Of a stretch of 64,000 bases of DNA, positions 51,242 to 59,544 are shown piece by piece. The notes beneath the pieces were generated by a model. It was not told the origin of the DNA. It worked only from the letters and a program-made list of their open reading frames with translations, and made no database searches. Location: NCBI RefSeq assembly GCF_045062745.1, contig NZ_JBJGED010000011.1:134474-198473 (forward strand), written 5' to 3'. Source of the stretch: Paenibacillus_AA sp045062745 (GTDB lineage Bacteria; Bacillota; Bacilli; Paenibacillales; NBRC-103111). A program made the translations under genes and the position numbers. How positions within the stretch are numbered: the first letter of the stretch is position 1; each line of letters begins with the position of its first letter.

Positions 51242-52137
51242 TCTCGATTCCTCCCTGTAACGGCATCTTCCATGATCAACTGGCTGACGGTGTTGGCTAT
51301 AATGCGTCCAGCTGTTTTGGGAGCGACGATTCCAGGTAATCCGGGGGCCAGCATGGCCTTCACCCCACGCCTCTCGGCGTAGCGAAAATCCGTTCCTCCC
51401 GGCCTTGAGGCCAGGTCGATCAGGACCGCCCGGTGCGGAATATTGGCGATAATCTGTGCTGTGACTATCATAGTCGGTATCGTATTAAAAAGCAAGTCGA
51501 TATTCGAGACCTGCTGAGCCAGATCATTCAAGTAAAACGGGGTAAAACCCATCTCCCAAGCCCGGGCGTAATGCTCCGGACGGCGAATGCCGACCTTCAC
51601 CTGCGCGCCGAGTCCTTGCAGTGTCCGCGCCATCGTAAATCCCGTCCGGCCAAGGCCCAACACCATACACACCGACCCGTGAATCGTGATGTCGGTGTTC
51701 TGTATCGCCATCATGAGCGCCCCTTCGGCCGTCGGGATCGAGTTGTAGATCGCCACATCGTCCCGTTCCAGCAGCTCGACCAGCTTGATTCCCGCCGTCT
51801 GGCAGAGCGTCTTCAAGTAGCCCTTCGCCATGCCGGTATACACTTTGGCGTGCGGCGGCAAGCTGCGGATATGTTCCTCGGTCAAGTGCAGTTCCGAGGT
51901 TGAAAACAGCGAATCCACGATCCCGTTGTCGTCCGTCCCGACGACGGGCAGGATGACTGCGTCCGCGCCCTGCAGTGCCTCGGGGGATAAAGGCACTTTT
52001 GTCGCCCCGCTGTATTGATTCTGCAAATTGTCGAAGCCGATCAGCTGTACGGTTGCGTCCAGCTCCACGAACTTCTGAATGACTTCCAGTTGGCGGGCAT
52101 CGCCGCCGATTATGGCAACTTGCAATCCGGTCAACAT
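51238..52137 (-). CDS. dpaA: Dipicolinate synthase subunit A
   Basis: NAD(P)-binding subunit (299 aa). The Rossmann motif VLGLGRTGFTMARTL is near residue 154, following the N-terminal domain starting VAIIGGDARQLEVI. The order dpaA-dpaB-asd-dapG-dapA is that of the B. subtilis spoVF locus. AAAGGAGG precedes the ATG at 11 nt. Upstream, on the minus strand, CATAAGATG near 52172-52182 resembles a sigma-K -10 (CATANNNTA) but the match is partial; expression in the mother cell late in sporulation is expected from the family. Confidence 0.96.
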   Translation of the reverse strand: MLTGLQVAIIGGDARQLEVIQKFVELDATVQLIGFDNLQNQYSGATKVPLSPEALQGADAVILPVVGTDDNGIVDSLFSTSELHLTEEHIRSLPPHAKVYTGMAKGYLKTLCQTAGIKLVELLERDDVAIYNSIPTAEGALMMAIQNTDITIHGSVCMVLGLGRTGFTMARTLQGLGAQVKVGIRRPEHYARAWEMGFTPFYLNDLAQQVSNIDLLFNTIPTMIVTAQIIANIPHRAVLIDLASRPGGTDFRYAERRGVKAMLAPGLPGIVAPKTAGRIIANTVSQLIMEDAVTGRNRE

Positions 52138-52210
52138 AGCAGCGTTCCCCTCCTTTCCTCTCCCTCATAGATATGACATCTTATGCCGGGAGGCGGGGAT
52201 GGGTTCCTGC

Positions 52211-52434
52211 CCAACCGAGGGTTTGCGGTGAGGGAGGGCAGGCAGATGGGTCATCTGCGGAAAAAACGTGTGTGTTACGGTTGCGCGCGGGGAGAGCAGG
52301 CAGATGGGTTCCGATCGCTGTTGTACTTGCCTGCCTTTTTATTAGATGGGTAGGTGGTGGCAGGCAAGTACAAAGGCGACCGCTTCGCTTCTCCACTCCC
52401 TCTGCCTGCCCTCCCTCCCCTACCACTCGGTTGG
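52211..52434. repeat. Imperfect palindromic element 1 in the dut-dpaA gap
   Basis: Outer arms CCAACCGAG (52211-52219) and CTCGGTTGG (52426-52434) are perfect inverted repeats. An inner arm pair is GAGGGAGGGCAGGCAGA / TCTGCCTGCCCTCCCTC (about 52230 and 52401), again perfect. A nested hairpin TGTACTTGCCTGCC / GGCAGGCAAGTACA lies in the centre, and GCAGATG / CATCTGC makes another small stem. A terminal-inverted-repeat element with no room for a protein gene; it resembles a MITE or a structured RNA. Confidence 0.65.
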
Positions 52435-52448
52435 AGTTAAGTAGGGAT

Positions 52449-52493
52449 AAAAAAGAGGTTGTCTCCGTGCAGTACCTTCCCGGAGACAACCTC
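52449..52493 (-). terminator. Terminator-like hairpin T1 in the dut-dpaA gap
   Basis: Perfect 13-bp stem GAGGTTGTCTCCG / CGGAGACAACCTC (52455-52467, 52481-52493), followed on the minus strand by TTTTTT (52449-52454). It shares the GTCTCCG core with hairpin T2. Confidence 0.75.
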
Positions 52494-52603
52494 TATATTG
52501 TTCACCTGCACCCCTTTCTTCTGAGTGAAAGGGATAGCGCCTATAAGGAAGTGAAACTACCTCAACGACCTCCATTCATTCCACCTGGAACAATAGCGAA
52601 AAC

Positions 52604-52645
52604 AAAAAAGCTGTCTCCGTTTCTTCCGCACGGAGACAGACTTTA
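52604..52645 (-). terminator. Terminator-like hairpin T2 downstream of dut
   Basis: CTGTCTCCGT / ACGGAGACAG (52611-52620, 52630-52639), extended by AAAG / CTTT with a one-base bulge. On the minus strand it is followed by TTTTTT. It is the most likely end of the dut transcript. Confidence 0.75.
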
Positions 52646-52672
52646 CTACTACCTCTACTAGGGAACGACCCT

Positions 52673-52850
52673 GAAACGCTTTGGTGTTGGCGGCGTTTGC
52701 GAGCCCGTTGAAAAAATAAGTTCCGCGCGAGTTTTGGCTCGGCGTCCTCACCATAAAATATAATCAAAAGGACGACGAACAAGATGTTTGAGCTGGCGGG
52801 ACTTATTTTTCAATGGATGCGACAAAACGCCGCCAACACCAACGTGTTTC
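52673..52850. repeat. Imperfect palindromic element 2 abutting dut
   Basis: Terminal arms of 26 bp (52673-52698 and 52825-52850) match in 24 positions; the inner 18 bp (TTGGTGTTGGCGGCGTTT and its complement) are perfect. Homology continues inward (TTGAAAAAATAAGTTCC on the left, its near-complement on the right). The right arm ends inside the dut stop codon. Confidence 0.65.
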
Positions 52851-53316
52851 ATTTCGTTCCCGTATGCCCGAAGCCGCCGGCCCCCCGCACGGTCTCGTCC
52901 AGCTGCAGCACCGGCTCCAGCCGGACGGGCGGCACGAGCTGGAACACCATCTGCGCGATGCGCTCGCCCCGGTGGATCGTGAAGGGCTCCTGCCCGAGAT
53001 TGATGAGCAGCACCTTGATCTCGCCGCGGTAATCGGCGTCGATCGTACCCGGCGTGTTCAAGCACGTGATACCGTGCTTGAAGGCGAGCCCGCTGCGCGG
53101 CCGGATCTGCGCCTCGAGGTGCGCCGGCATCGCGATGGCGATGCCGGTCGGCACGAGGGCGCGCTGACCGGGCTGCAGCACGAGCGGCTCCTCGGCGGGC
53201 ACGGCCGCGTACAGGTCGTAACCGCTCGCCTGCTCCGACATCCGCTGCGGCAGGGGGACGCCTTCGCTCCCCGGCAGCCGCATCACTTGCACTACATCAA
53301 GCGTATCAGAGGACAA
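52849..53316 (-). CDS. dut: dUTP diphosphatase
   Basis: Trimeric dUTPase of 155 aa that keeps uracil out of DNA and supplies dUMP. All five family motifs are present in order: SGYDLYA near residue 30, PRSGLAFKHG near 72, GTIDADYRGEIKV near 89, GERIAQMV near 117, and the C-terminal RGAGGFGHTGT. The start is TTG at 53316, with AGGAGGG seven bases upstream. It overlaps the end of the M16 peptidase gene by 11 bp. B. subtilis carries ymxH in this place, so dut here is a local replacement. An inverted-repeat element touches its stop. Confidence 0.93.
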   Translation of the reverse strand: MSSDTLDVVQVMRLPGSEGVPLPQRMSEQASGYDLYAAVPAEEPLVLQPGQRALVPTGIAIAMPAHLEAQIRPRSGLAFKHGITCLNTPGTIDADYRGEIKVLLINLGQEPFTIHRGERIAQMVFQLVPPVRLEPVLQLDETVRGAGGFGHTGTK

Positions 53317-54559
53317 GCGGATCCCTCCTGAACGACTGAATCGCCTGGTCCGACTTGCCGACCATCGAGAGCGAGAACGCGTGCGAGAACAGCTTGCCCG
53401 CCAGCTCTTTCAGGTCGTCCAGCGTCACCGCATCGATCCGGTGCAAAATTTCATCCATTGTGTAGTGCTTGCCTAGCATCAGCTCGTTCTTGCCGAGCCG
53501 GTTCATTCGGCTGCTCGTGCTCTCCAGGCTGAGGATGAAGCTGCCCTTCAGCTGCTCCTTGCCCTTCTTCAACTCCGGCTCGCTCAAGCTATGGTCCGCC
53601 AAGCCTCGCAGCAGCTCCATCGTCACGTCCAGCACTTCGGACGTCTGCTTGGGCGCCGTACCCATATAAATCGTGAACATCCCGCTGTCCAAATGCGCCG
53701 TATGATAGGAATAGACCGAATAGGCCAGACCTCGCTTCTCGCGAATCTCTTGGAACAACCGGGAGCTCATGCCTCCGCCGATCACATTGTTCAGCAGAAT
53801 CATCGGATACAGTAGCGGATCGCTCAGCGAACAGCCGGGTAACGCCAGGCAAATGTGGTTCTGCTCGGTATCCTTCTTATGAAAGATCGATTCGCTGGAG
53901 TAGAGCGGCTCGGCTACTGCCTGCTCGGAGCCCGCGTTCGAGAACGAGCCGAAATGCTTCTCCAGCAGCTCGACGACGGAATCGTCGATGTTGCCCGCTA
54001 ACGCGATGACCGTATTGTCTATGCGATAATGCCCTTTCATATATTCGCGCAGCGTATCGGAGTTCATGGCTTCCAAATTCGCTTGCGTCCCTAGAATGGA
54101 GTAAGCAAGCGGATGGTCCTGGTAGGCGGCTCTCGCAATCAGATCGTGCACGAGATCGTCCGGCGTATCGTCGTACATCGAGATTTCTTCCAGGATGACG
54201 TTACGCTCCTTCTCCAGCTCCGCCGGATCCATCAAGGAATGGAAGAACATATCGGCCAGCACGTCCACGGCGATCGGCAGATGCTCATCGAGTACCTTCG
54301 CATAGTAGCATGTGTATTCCTTCGAGGTGAAGGCGTTCACGTTGCCCCCGATGCCGTCGAACGTCTCGGCGATTTCTTTGGCCGTAAAGCGCGCCGTACC
54401 TTTGAAAAGCATATGCTCAATGAAATGAGAGATCCCGTTATTCGTCACGTTCTCATTGCGCGATCCTGTTTTGACCCAAATACCGAATGATACGGAACGG
54501 CAAGTCGGAATCTTCTCCAGAATCACCCGCAACCCATTTTGCAATTGAAGCTTGTTCAA
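53306..54559 (-). CDS. mlpA: M16 zinc peptidase (MlpA/YmxG type)
   Basis: A 417-aa processing-peptidase-like protein. The zinc motif HxxEH is intact in ISHFIEHMLFKG near residue 47, and the third ligand Glu follows in the next helix (LEKERNVILEEI). The position between ylxY and dut/dpaA matches ymxG (mlpA) in B. subtilis, where it affects the level of extracellular proteins. The start is TTG at 54559, with GAGGGGG upstream and the sequence beginning MNKLQLQNGLRVI; the longer frame to 54607 is unsupported. Confidence 0.94.
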   Translation of the reverse strand: MNKLQLQNGLRVILEKIPTCRSVSFGIWVKTGSRNENVTNNGISHFIEHMLFKGTARFTAKEIAETFDGIGGNVNAFTSKEYTCYYAKVLDEHLPIAVDVLADMFFHSLMDPAELEKERNVILEEISMYDDTPDDLVHDLIARAAYQDHPLAYSILGTQANLEAMNSDTLREYMKGHYRIDNTVIALAGNIDDSVVELLEKHFGSFSNAGSEQAVAEPLYSSESIFHKKDTEQNHICLALPGCSLSDPLLYPMILLNNVIGGGMSSRLFQEIREKRGLAYSVYSYHTAHLDSGMFTIYMGTAPKQTSEVLDVTMELLRGLADHSLSEPELKKGKEQLKGSFILSLESTSSRMNRLGKNELMLGKHYTMDEILHRIDAVTLDDLKELAGKLFSHAFSLSMVGKSDQAIQSFRRDPLVL

Positions 54560-54611
54560 CCGGGACACCCCCTCACAATGTAAATCTTCACCAAACAATG
54601 CTTTCAATATA

Positions 54612-55679
54612 TCAAAATTTTATCGGCTCCTCAACCGAAGGAATGCGCTCCGGGGAAATAAGCTCCGAAACGGTGCCCAGAACAAGCCCTTTTTTCTTAA
54701 TGCTCTCGATCAGACTGTTCAGCGCTCCGCTCGAGGAAGCCGTTGGATGCATCAAGATCGTCGCGCCCGGCTCCAGTCTCGGCGTCAGCCGCCGAAGAAT
54801 CGTGTCCGCGCCCGGATTTTTCCAATCCACCGTATCGAGCGTCCATAGAATCGTATGTAGTCCAAGCTCATGCGCCACCTTGACCGTCTGGTCGTTGTAG
54901 TCGCCGGAGGGAGGGGCGAATAGATGATTTTTGACCCCCATCTTCTCAAGGAGTGCTTGCGTTTTTGCGATCTCGTCCACGTTTTGCTGGCGGCTGATTT
55001 GACTCATGTTTTTATGAGAGTAAGCATGATTGGAGAGCTCGTGGCCTTTGGAAGCGATCATCTTCGCCAGGTCTTCATTCTTGCTCAGCCAGGACCCGTC
55101 CAGGAAAAACGTCGCCTTCACCTGTTGTCGCTCCAAAACATCCAACATCGGACTTAAAAATTCGTTCCCCCACGCTACATTGATCATGAGCGCCACCATC
55201 GGCTTCTCCGGATTGCCCTTATAGATCGGCTGCGCGCCCAGGTCCTCCAATCGAACCGACGGCGGAATGGGCTTGTAAATGAGCGGATACGCCTCCGCCT
55301 TCGCCGCAGACAATTGGATCGCATTCCGCCATGTAGCATCAATATCGACCTCTTGGCCATTCAGGGCGGGAACCGCTTTCCACACTTTATCCAGCTTCGC
55401 GTCGATCGGCGGCTTCTTCATCTGCTCAGCCAATTGCTGAATCCGCTCATAGAGCTTGGCGTGAGTCTCGGCCATCGTCTTGCTCTCTCCGGGCACATTC
55501 GGAACGCCGTGAGCCGCCTGTGACAGCTCTCCGATCGAATCCGGCACCTGCATGTATTGATACGCAATCGTTTCCTTCTGTTTGGCTGAAGTGATAAACG
55601 CCGACAGGTTGTCCGACCGGTACAACCCCCAAGTGAGTAACATGACGGCCGCGCCGGCGATCGCCCATTTACGTAACAT
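54612..55679 (-). CDS. ylxY: YlxY-type polysaccharide deacetylase-fold protein
   Basis: A 355-aa protein with an N-terminal membrane anchor or signal (residues about 4-22) and a C-terminal NodB-like domain. In normal deacetylases the first motif is TFDDG; here it reads MINVAWGNEF, so the catalytic Asp pair is lost. The second motif NHAYSHKNMS keeps two histidines. This substitution is typical of the YlxY group, which is likely to be inactive or to have a changed reaction. The gene follows pnp by 190 bp, as in B. subtilis. The start at 55679 has GTGGAGG upstream. Confidence 0.9.
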   Translation of the reverse strand: MLRKWAIAGAAVMLLTWGLYRSDNLSAFITSAKQKETIAYQYMQVPDSIGELSQAAHGVPNVPGESKTMAETHAKLYERIQQLAEQMKKPPIDAKLDKVWKAVPALNGQEVDIDATWRNAIQLSAAKAEAYPLIYKPIPPSVRLEDLGAQPIYKGNPEKPMVALMINVAWGNEFLSPMLDVLERQQVKATFFLDGSWLSKNEDLAKMIASKGHELSNHAYSHKNMSQISRQQNVDEIAKTQALLEKMGVKNHLFAPPSGDYNDQTVKVAHELGLHTILWTLDTVDWKNPGADTILRRLTPRLEPGATILMHPTASSSGALNSLIESIKKKGLVLGTVSELISPERIPSVEEPIKF

Positions 55680-55829
55680 ACCTTGTGCCTCCACTTTTTG
55701 TCCGATCTTGGTCCGACCGGATTTGATCCTTGTCCGGCATTCTAGTCCATCCTATGACAAGCCTTTCTCTATTATGCCAAGGCAACGCGGATTTTAGTAA
55801 GCAGAGAACCTCAAAAGCCGACATTTCAT

Positions 55830-55858
55830 GAAAAAAAGAGTCAGACAGGTCTGGCTCT
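55830..55858 (-). terminator. Terminator of pnp
   Basis: AGAGTCAGAC (55837-55846) pairs with GTCTGGCTCT (55849-55858), one G-U pair. On the minus strand it is followed by TTTTTTTC. Confidence 0.8.
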
Positions 55859-55883
55859 TTGTTCATTATGCGATATGCGGTTG

Positions 55884-57989
55884 TTAAGCTTTCTCGGCAG
55901 CGGCGGCGGGCTGAAGGGTCGCCTTGCGCGACAGGTTGACCCGGCCTTGATTGTCGATCTCCGTCACCTTGACCGTGATCTGGTCGCCCAGCTTCAGGAC
56001 GTCTTCCACCTTCGCTACACGCTCGGTCGAGATTTGCGAGATGTGCACGAGCCCTTCCTTGCCTGGCAAAATCTCGACGAAGGCGCCGAACTTCTCGATG
56101 CGCTTGACCGTCCCCAGGTAAGTTTCGCCTACTACGACTTCTCTTACGATGCCTTCGATGATCGAACGGGCTTTCTCGTTCATCGCTTCATTCGAGGAGG
56201 CGATGAAGACGCGGCCGTCTTGCTCGATATCGATCTTCACGCCGGTTTCTTCGATAATCTTGTTGATGATCTTCCCGCCGGCGCCGATAACTTCACGGAT
56301 TTTGTCCGGATTGATCTGCATCGTGAGGATCTTCGGCGCGAATGGAGACAGACTCGTCCGCGGGGCTTGGATCGTTTCGAGCATTTTGCCCAAAATAAAC
56401 ATGCGGCCTTCCTTCGCCTGCGCGAGCGATTGCTGCAAAATATCCCGATTGATCCCATCGATCTTGATGTCCATCTGAATCGCCGTCACGCCTTCGGCGG
56501 TACCCGCGACCTTGAAGTCCATGTCGCCCAGGTGGTCTTCCATCCCCTGGATGTCGGACAAGATCGAGAAATGGTCCCCGTCCTTGATGAGCCCCATCGC
56601 AATGCCGGCTACTGGCGCTTTGATCGGCACGCCGGCATCCATCATCGCGAGCGTGCTGGCGCAGATGCTCGCTTGGGACGTGGAGCCGTTCGACTCGAGT
56701 ACTTCCGACACGAGACGAATCGTATATGGGAATTCCGCTTCGGACGGAATGACCTTCGACAGCGCGCGCTCACCGAGTGCCCCGTGACCGATCTCGCGAC
56801 GTCCGGGCGCGCGGAGCGGCCGCGCTTCCCCTACGCTGAACGGAGGGAAGTTGTAATGATGCATGAACCGCTTCGTGTCTTCCAGGTCAAGCCCGTCCAG
56901 GATTTGCACGTCGCCGAGAGCGCCGAGCGTACAGACGCTGAGCGCTTGCGTCTGACCGCGCGTGAACAGGCCTGAGCCATGCGTACGCGGCAGGAGCGCG
57001 GTGTCGCATTCGATCGGGCGGATCTCGCTCAAAGCCCGGCCGTCCGGCCGCACCTTGTCGTGCGTAATGAGGCGTCGCACTTCTTCCTTTACGATATCGT
57101 ACAGCACTTCCTTGACGTCCTTGATCTTGTCCGGCTCTTCGACATAGATCGGCGTAAAGTGCTCGACGGCATCGGCGTTGACGGCGTCGATCGCATCTTG
57201 GCGCGCATGCTTCTCCGGGATACGGATCGCTTCGACGAGACGAGCTTGCGCATACTCCCGAACGGCCGCATTCACGCCGGCATCGACCGCATGCAGCTTC
57301 ACTTCCATCTTCGGCTTGCCCGCTTCTTGCGCGAACTGTTCCTGCAGGGCAACGATATGACGGATCGCGTCGTGACCGAACATGATCGCTTCGAGAATAA
57401 CGTCCTCGGACACTTCATTCGCTTCGGCCTCGACCATCATGATAGCGTCCTTCGTCCCGGCCACGACGAGATATACATCGCTCTTCTCTTCTTGCTCCGG
57501 CGTAGGGTTAATGATGAACTGGCCGTCGATTCGGCCCACGATTACGCCGCCTACCGGTCCATCGAACGGAACGTCGGATATGGTAAGGGCTGCCGAGGTG
57601 CCGATCATGGCGGCGATATCCGGCGGGCAGGTCTGATCCACGCTCATGACCATGGCGACGATCTGAACATCGTTCCGGAACCCTTCAGGGAATAGCGGGC
57701 GAATCGGACGGTCGGTCAAGCGGCTGGACAATATCGCCTTCTCGCTCGGACGCCCTTCGCGTTTGATAAATCCGCCGGGAATTTTCCCGACCGAATATAA
57801 GCGTTCTTCATAGTTTACCGTCAACGGGAAAAAATCCAAGTCCTTCGGCTCCGAAGACGCGGTCACCGTACACAGCACGACCGTATCGCCGTAACGTACT
57901 AAGACGGCACCATTGGCTTGTTTGGCAAGTCGGCCCGTCTCGAGCGTCAGCGGCCGTCCTCCCAAATCCATGTGCACTTTCTTCTCCAT
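55884..57989 (-). CDS. pnp: Polyribonucleotide nucleotidyltransferase (PNPase)
   Basis: 3' to 5' phosphorolytic exoribonuclease of about 701 aa. Two RNase PH domains with a helical linker occupy residues about 1-545; GALGERALSKVIPSE (read as a segment) and the phosphate-binding GTAEGVTAIQMDIKI are in the second. KH near 555-610 has INKIIEETGV and S1 near 620-690 has GTVKRIEKFGAFVEILPGKEGLVHIS. GGAGGG before the ATG at 57989 decides the start. It lies downstream of rpsO behind a strong terminator. Confidence 0.97.
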   Translation of the reverse strand: MEKKVHMDLGGRPLTLETGRLAKQANGAVLVRYGDTVVLCTVTASSEPKDLDFFPLTVNYEERLYSVGKIPGGFIKREGRPSEKAILSSRLTDRPIRPLFPEGFRNDVQIVAMVMSVDQTCPPDIAAMIGTSAALTISDVPFDGPVGGVIVGRIDGQFIINPTPEQEEKSDVYLVVAGTKDAIMMVEAEANEVSEDVILEAIMFGHDAIRHIVALQEQFAQEAGKPKMEVKLHAVDAGVNAAVREYAQARLVEAIRIPEKHARQDAIDAVNADAVEHFTPIYVEEPDKIKDVKEVLYDIVKEEVRRLITHDKVRPDGRALSEIRPIECDTALLPRTHGSGLFTRGQTQALSVCTLGALGDVQILDGLDLEDTKRFMHHYNFPPFSVGEARPLRAPGRREIGHGALGERALSKVIPSEAEFPYTIRLVSEVLESNGSTSQASICASTLAMMDAGVPIKAPVAGIAMGLIKDGDHFSILSDIQGMEDHLGDMDFKVAGTAEGVTAIQMDIKIDGINRDILQQSLAQAKEGRMFILGKMLETIQAPRTSLSPFAPKILTMQINPDKIREVIGAGGKIINKIIEETGVKIDIEQDGRVFIASSNEAMNEKARSIIEGIVREVVVGETYLGTVKRIEKFGAFVEILPGKEGLVHISQISTERVAKVEDVLKLGDQITVKVTEIDNQGRVNLSRKATLQPAAAAEKA

Positions 57990-58078
57990 AAATGCCCTCC
58001 AAATTCTAAATGTCCATCTCACTCTTATTCTTCATCTTCAACAGTATTTCCTTCTTTATGTAAAACATTATTTTCCTT

Positions 58079-58120
58079 CGAAAAAAAACAACCTGCAGCC
58101 GAAGGCCGACACGGTTGTTT
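58079..58120 (-). terminator. Terminator/attenuator between rpsO and pnp
   Basis: AACAACC (58087-58093) pairs with GGTTGTT (58113-58119) with an inner GGCC stem, followed on the minus strand by about nine T. Confidence 0.85.
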
Positions 58121-58133
58121 TCTCCGAAATTCC

Positions 58134-58403
58134 TTAGCGACGCAAGCCGAGACGCTCGATCAAAGCGCTGTAACGGCTAACCTCTTTGTTCTTCAAGTAA
58201 GCGAGCAGCTTACGGCGTTGTCCAACCATCTTGAGCAAACCGCGGCGCGAGTGGTGGTCTTTCTTATGCGTCCGCAGGTGATCCGTCAAGTTCACGATAT
58301 TCTCCGTCAAGATTGCGATCTGTACTTCGGGAGAACCGGTATCGTTCTCATGCACCTTGTACTCGGCAATCAGCTGGTTTTTGCGTTCTTGGGTCAATGC
58401 CAT
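58134..58403 (-). CDS. rpsO: 30S ribosomal protein S15
   Basis: An 89-aa helical protein that binds the central domain of 16S rRNA and bridges the subunits. The signature LTDHLRTHKKDHHSRRGLL is complete and the length is typical. The ATG at 58403 follows AGGAGGTGAC. A promoter with a good -10 is present 110 bp upstream, and the leader between them may hold the autoregulatory S15 site. Order ribF-rpsO-pnp matches B. subtilis. Confidence 0.99.
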   Translation of the reverse strand: MALTQERKNQLIAEYKVHENDTGSPEVQIAILTENIVNLTDHLRTHKKDHHSRRGLLKMVGQRRKLLAYLKNKEVSRYSALIERLGLRR

Positions 58404-58513
58404 CCAAGTCACCTCCTATTCCAATTAAATCGCCATCAGCCGAGAAGCCGTCGGTGAGATCGTGCTTCCAAGCTAAGGTTCCGCCATGCCAGATTCGGCA
58501 GGCAACGAAAATC
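58404..58513 (-). promoter_or_regulatory. rpsO leader, possible S15 autoregulatory RNA
   Basis: About 110 nt between promoter and start codon with short stems (for example TGCC-GAATCT-GGCA, minus strand) and a GC-rich GACGGCTTCTCGG segment. Firmicute rpsO leaders are known to bind S15; the fold here was not proven. Confidence 0.4.
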
Positions 58514-58543
58514 AGTATAGCACATTCCCGCCGCGCTTGTAAA
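58514..58543 (-). promoter_or_regulatory. Promoter of rpsO
   Basis: TATACT (minus strand, 58514-58519) and TTTACA (58538-58543) with an 18-bp spacer. Confidence 0.7.
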
Positions 58544-58558
58544 TGACAGCAGGTTGAA

Positions 58559-59506
58559 CTACGTAAGCCGGAGCAAAATGCCTTTTGCCGTCTCTACGTC
58601 CAGGTGGATTTGAGCAACGAGCTCATCGATCGAGCCGAACTTCCGCTCCGGCCGAATATAGGAAACGAGCTCCACGAGCAGCTTCGCCCCGTAGATCATT
58701 TGATTGAAGTCGAAAATGTGGACCTCGAACGTCCTAACGAGCGATCCGTCGGAGAATGTAGGCTTCGTGCCTAGGTTCATAACACCGCCGTACCGTACGC
58801 CGTCAAGATTCACCTGTACCGCATATACTCCATTGACCGGAATGACATAGGCTCCGTTCAATTGCAAGTTCGCAGTAGGAAATCCGATCGTCCGGCCTCT
58901 CGCATCGCCATGGATGACCGTTCCGCTCAGCTGATAGTGGCGTCCTAGCAGTTGGCGCGCATGGTCGACGTGCCCGTCCTCGAGGCATCGTCGGATGAGC
59001 GTGCTGCTCACCTTCTCCCCGTCCAGATGAAACGGGCGTACGACTTCGACGACAAACTGTCCCTTGGCCCACTCGCACAACGTATCCGCGTTGCCGCGCG
59101 CCTGATGGCCGAAAGCAAAATCGAAGCCTACCACGACCGTATCGAGGCCAAGCGGTAGCAGCATTTCGGTCACAAACTGCTCGGCCGTCACTTGCGAGAA
59201 AGCAAGATTGAAATGAACGAGGTAGACATAATCGATGCCCAGCTCCCGGAATGCATCCAGCTTGTCCTCAAGCGGCGACAAATAATGGGTATAGCGGCCC
59301 TGACCGAGCACCTCGCGGGGATGCGGATGAAACGTCATAACGGAGACCGGCACCCGGCGCTGCTTGGCCGTCTCCACCGCCTTGCGAATCACTTCCCGAT
59401 GCCCCAGATGAACTCCGTCAAAATCGCCGATCGCCATCACTTGGCCCGCTTCCGGACCGGCTGCACGCGAGAGCGAGAGCGGATACGATAATTCGATCAC
59501 TTGCAT
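58559..59506 (-). CDS. ribF: Bifunctional riboflavin kinase/FAD synthetase
   Basis: A 315-aa enzyme that makes FMN and then FAD. The N-terminal nucleotidyltransferase domain has GDFDGVHLGHREVI near residue 27 and TFHPHPREV near residue 59. The C-terminal flavokinase has VIHGDARGRTIGFPTANLQL (read as GRTIGFPTANL) near residue 205 and FEVHIFDF near 260. It follows truB after 38 bp. Confidence 0.97.
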   Translation of the reverse strand: MQVIELSYPLSLSRAAGPEAGQVMAIGDFDGVHLGHREVIRKAVETAKQRRVPVSVMTFHPHPREVLGQGRYTHYLSPLEDKLDAFRELGIDYVYLVHFNLAFSQVTAEQFVTEMLLPLGLDTVVVGFDFAFGHQARGNADTLCEWAKGQFVVEVVRPFHLDGEKVSSTLIRRCLEDGHVDHARQLLGRHYQLSGTVIHGDARGRTIGFPTANLQLNGAYVIPVNGVYAVQVNLDGVRYGGVMNLGTKPTFSDGSLVRTFEVHIFDFNQMIYGAKLLVELVSYIRPERKFGSIDELVAQIHLDVETAKGILLRLT

Positions 59507-59544
59507 GGCAGTACGTTCCCCTTTTATGTTCCTGCAGCTTGCCG

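Noticed and set aside
52211..52434. CRISPR-like or tandem repeat array
   Set aside because: The repeated GGCAGGCAGA units are inverted and irregularly spaced; there are no uniform spacers or cas genes.
52173..52661. A 162-codon plus-strand open frame in the dut-dpaA gap
   Set aside because: It runs through palindromes and terminator stems, has low-complexity composition and no ribosome site.
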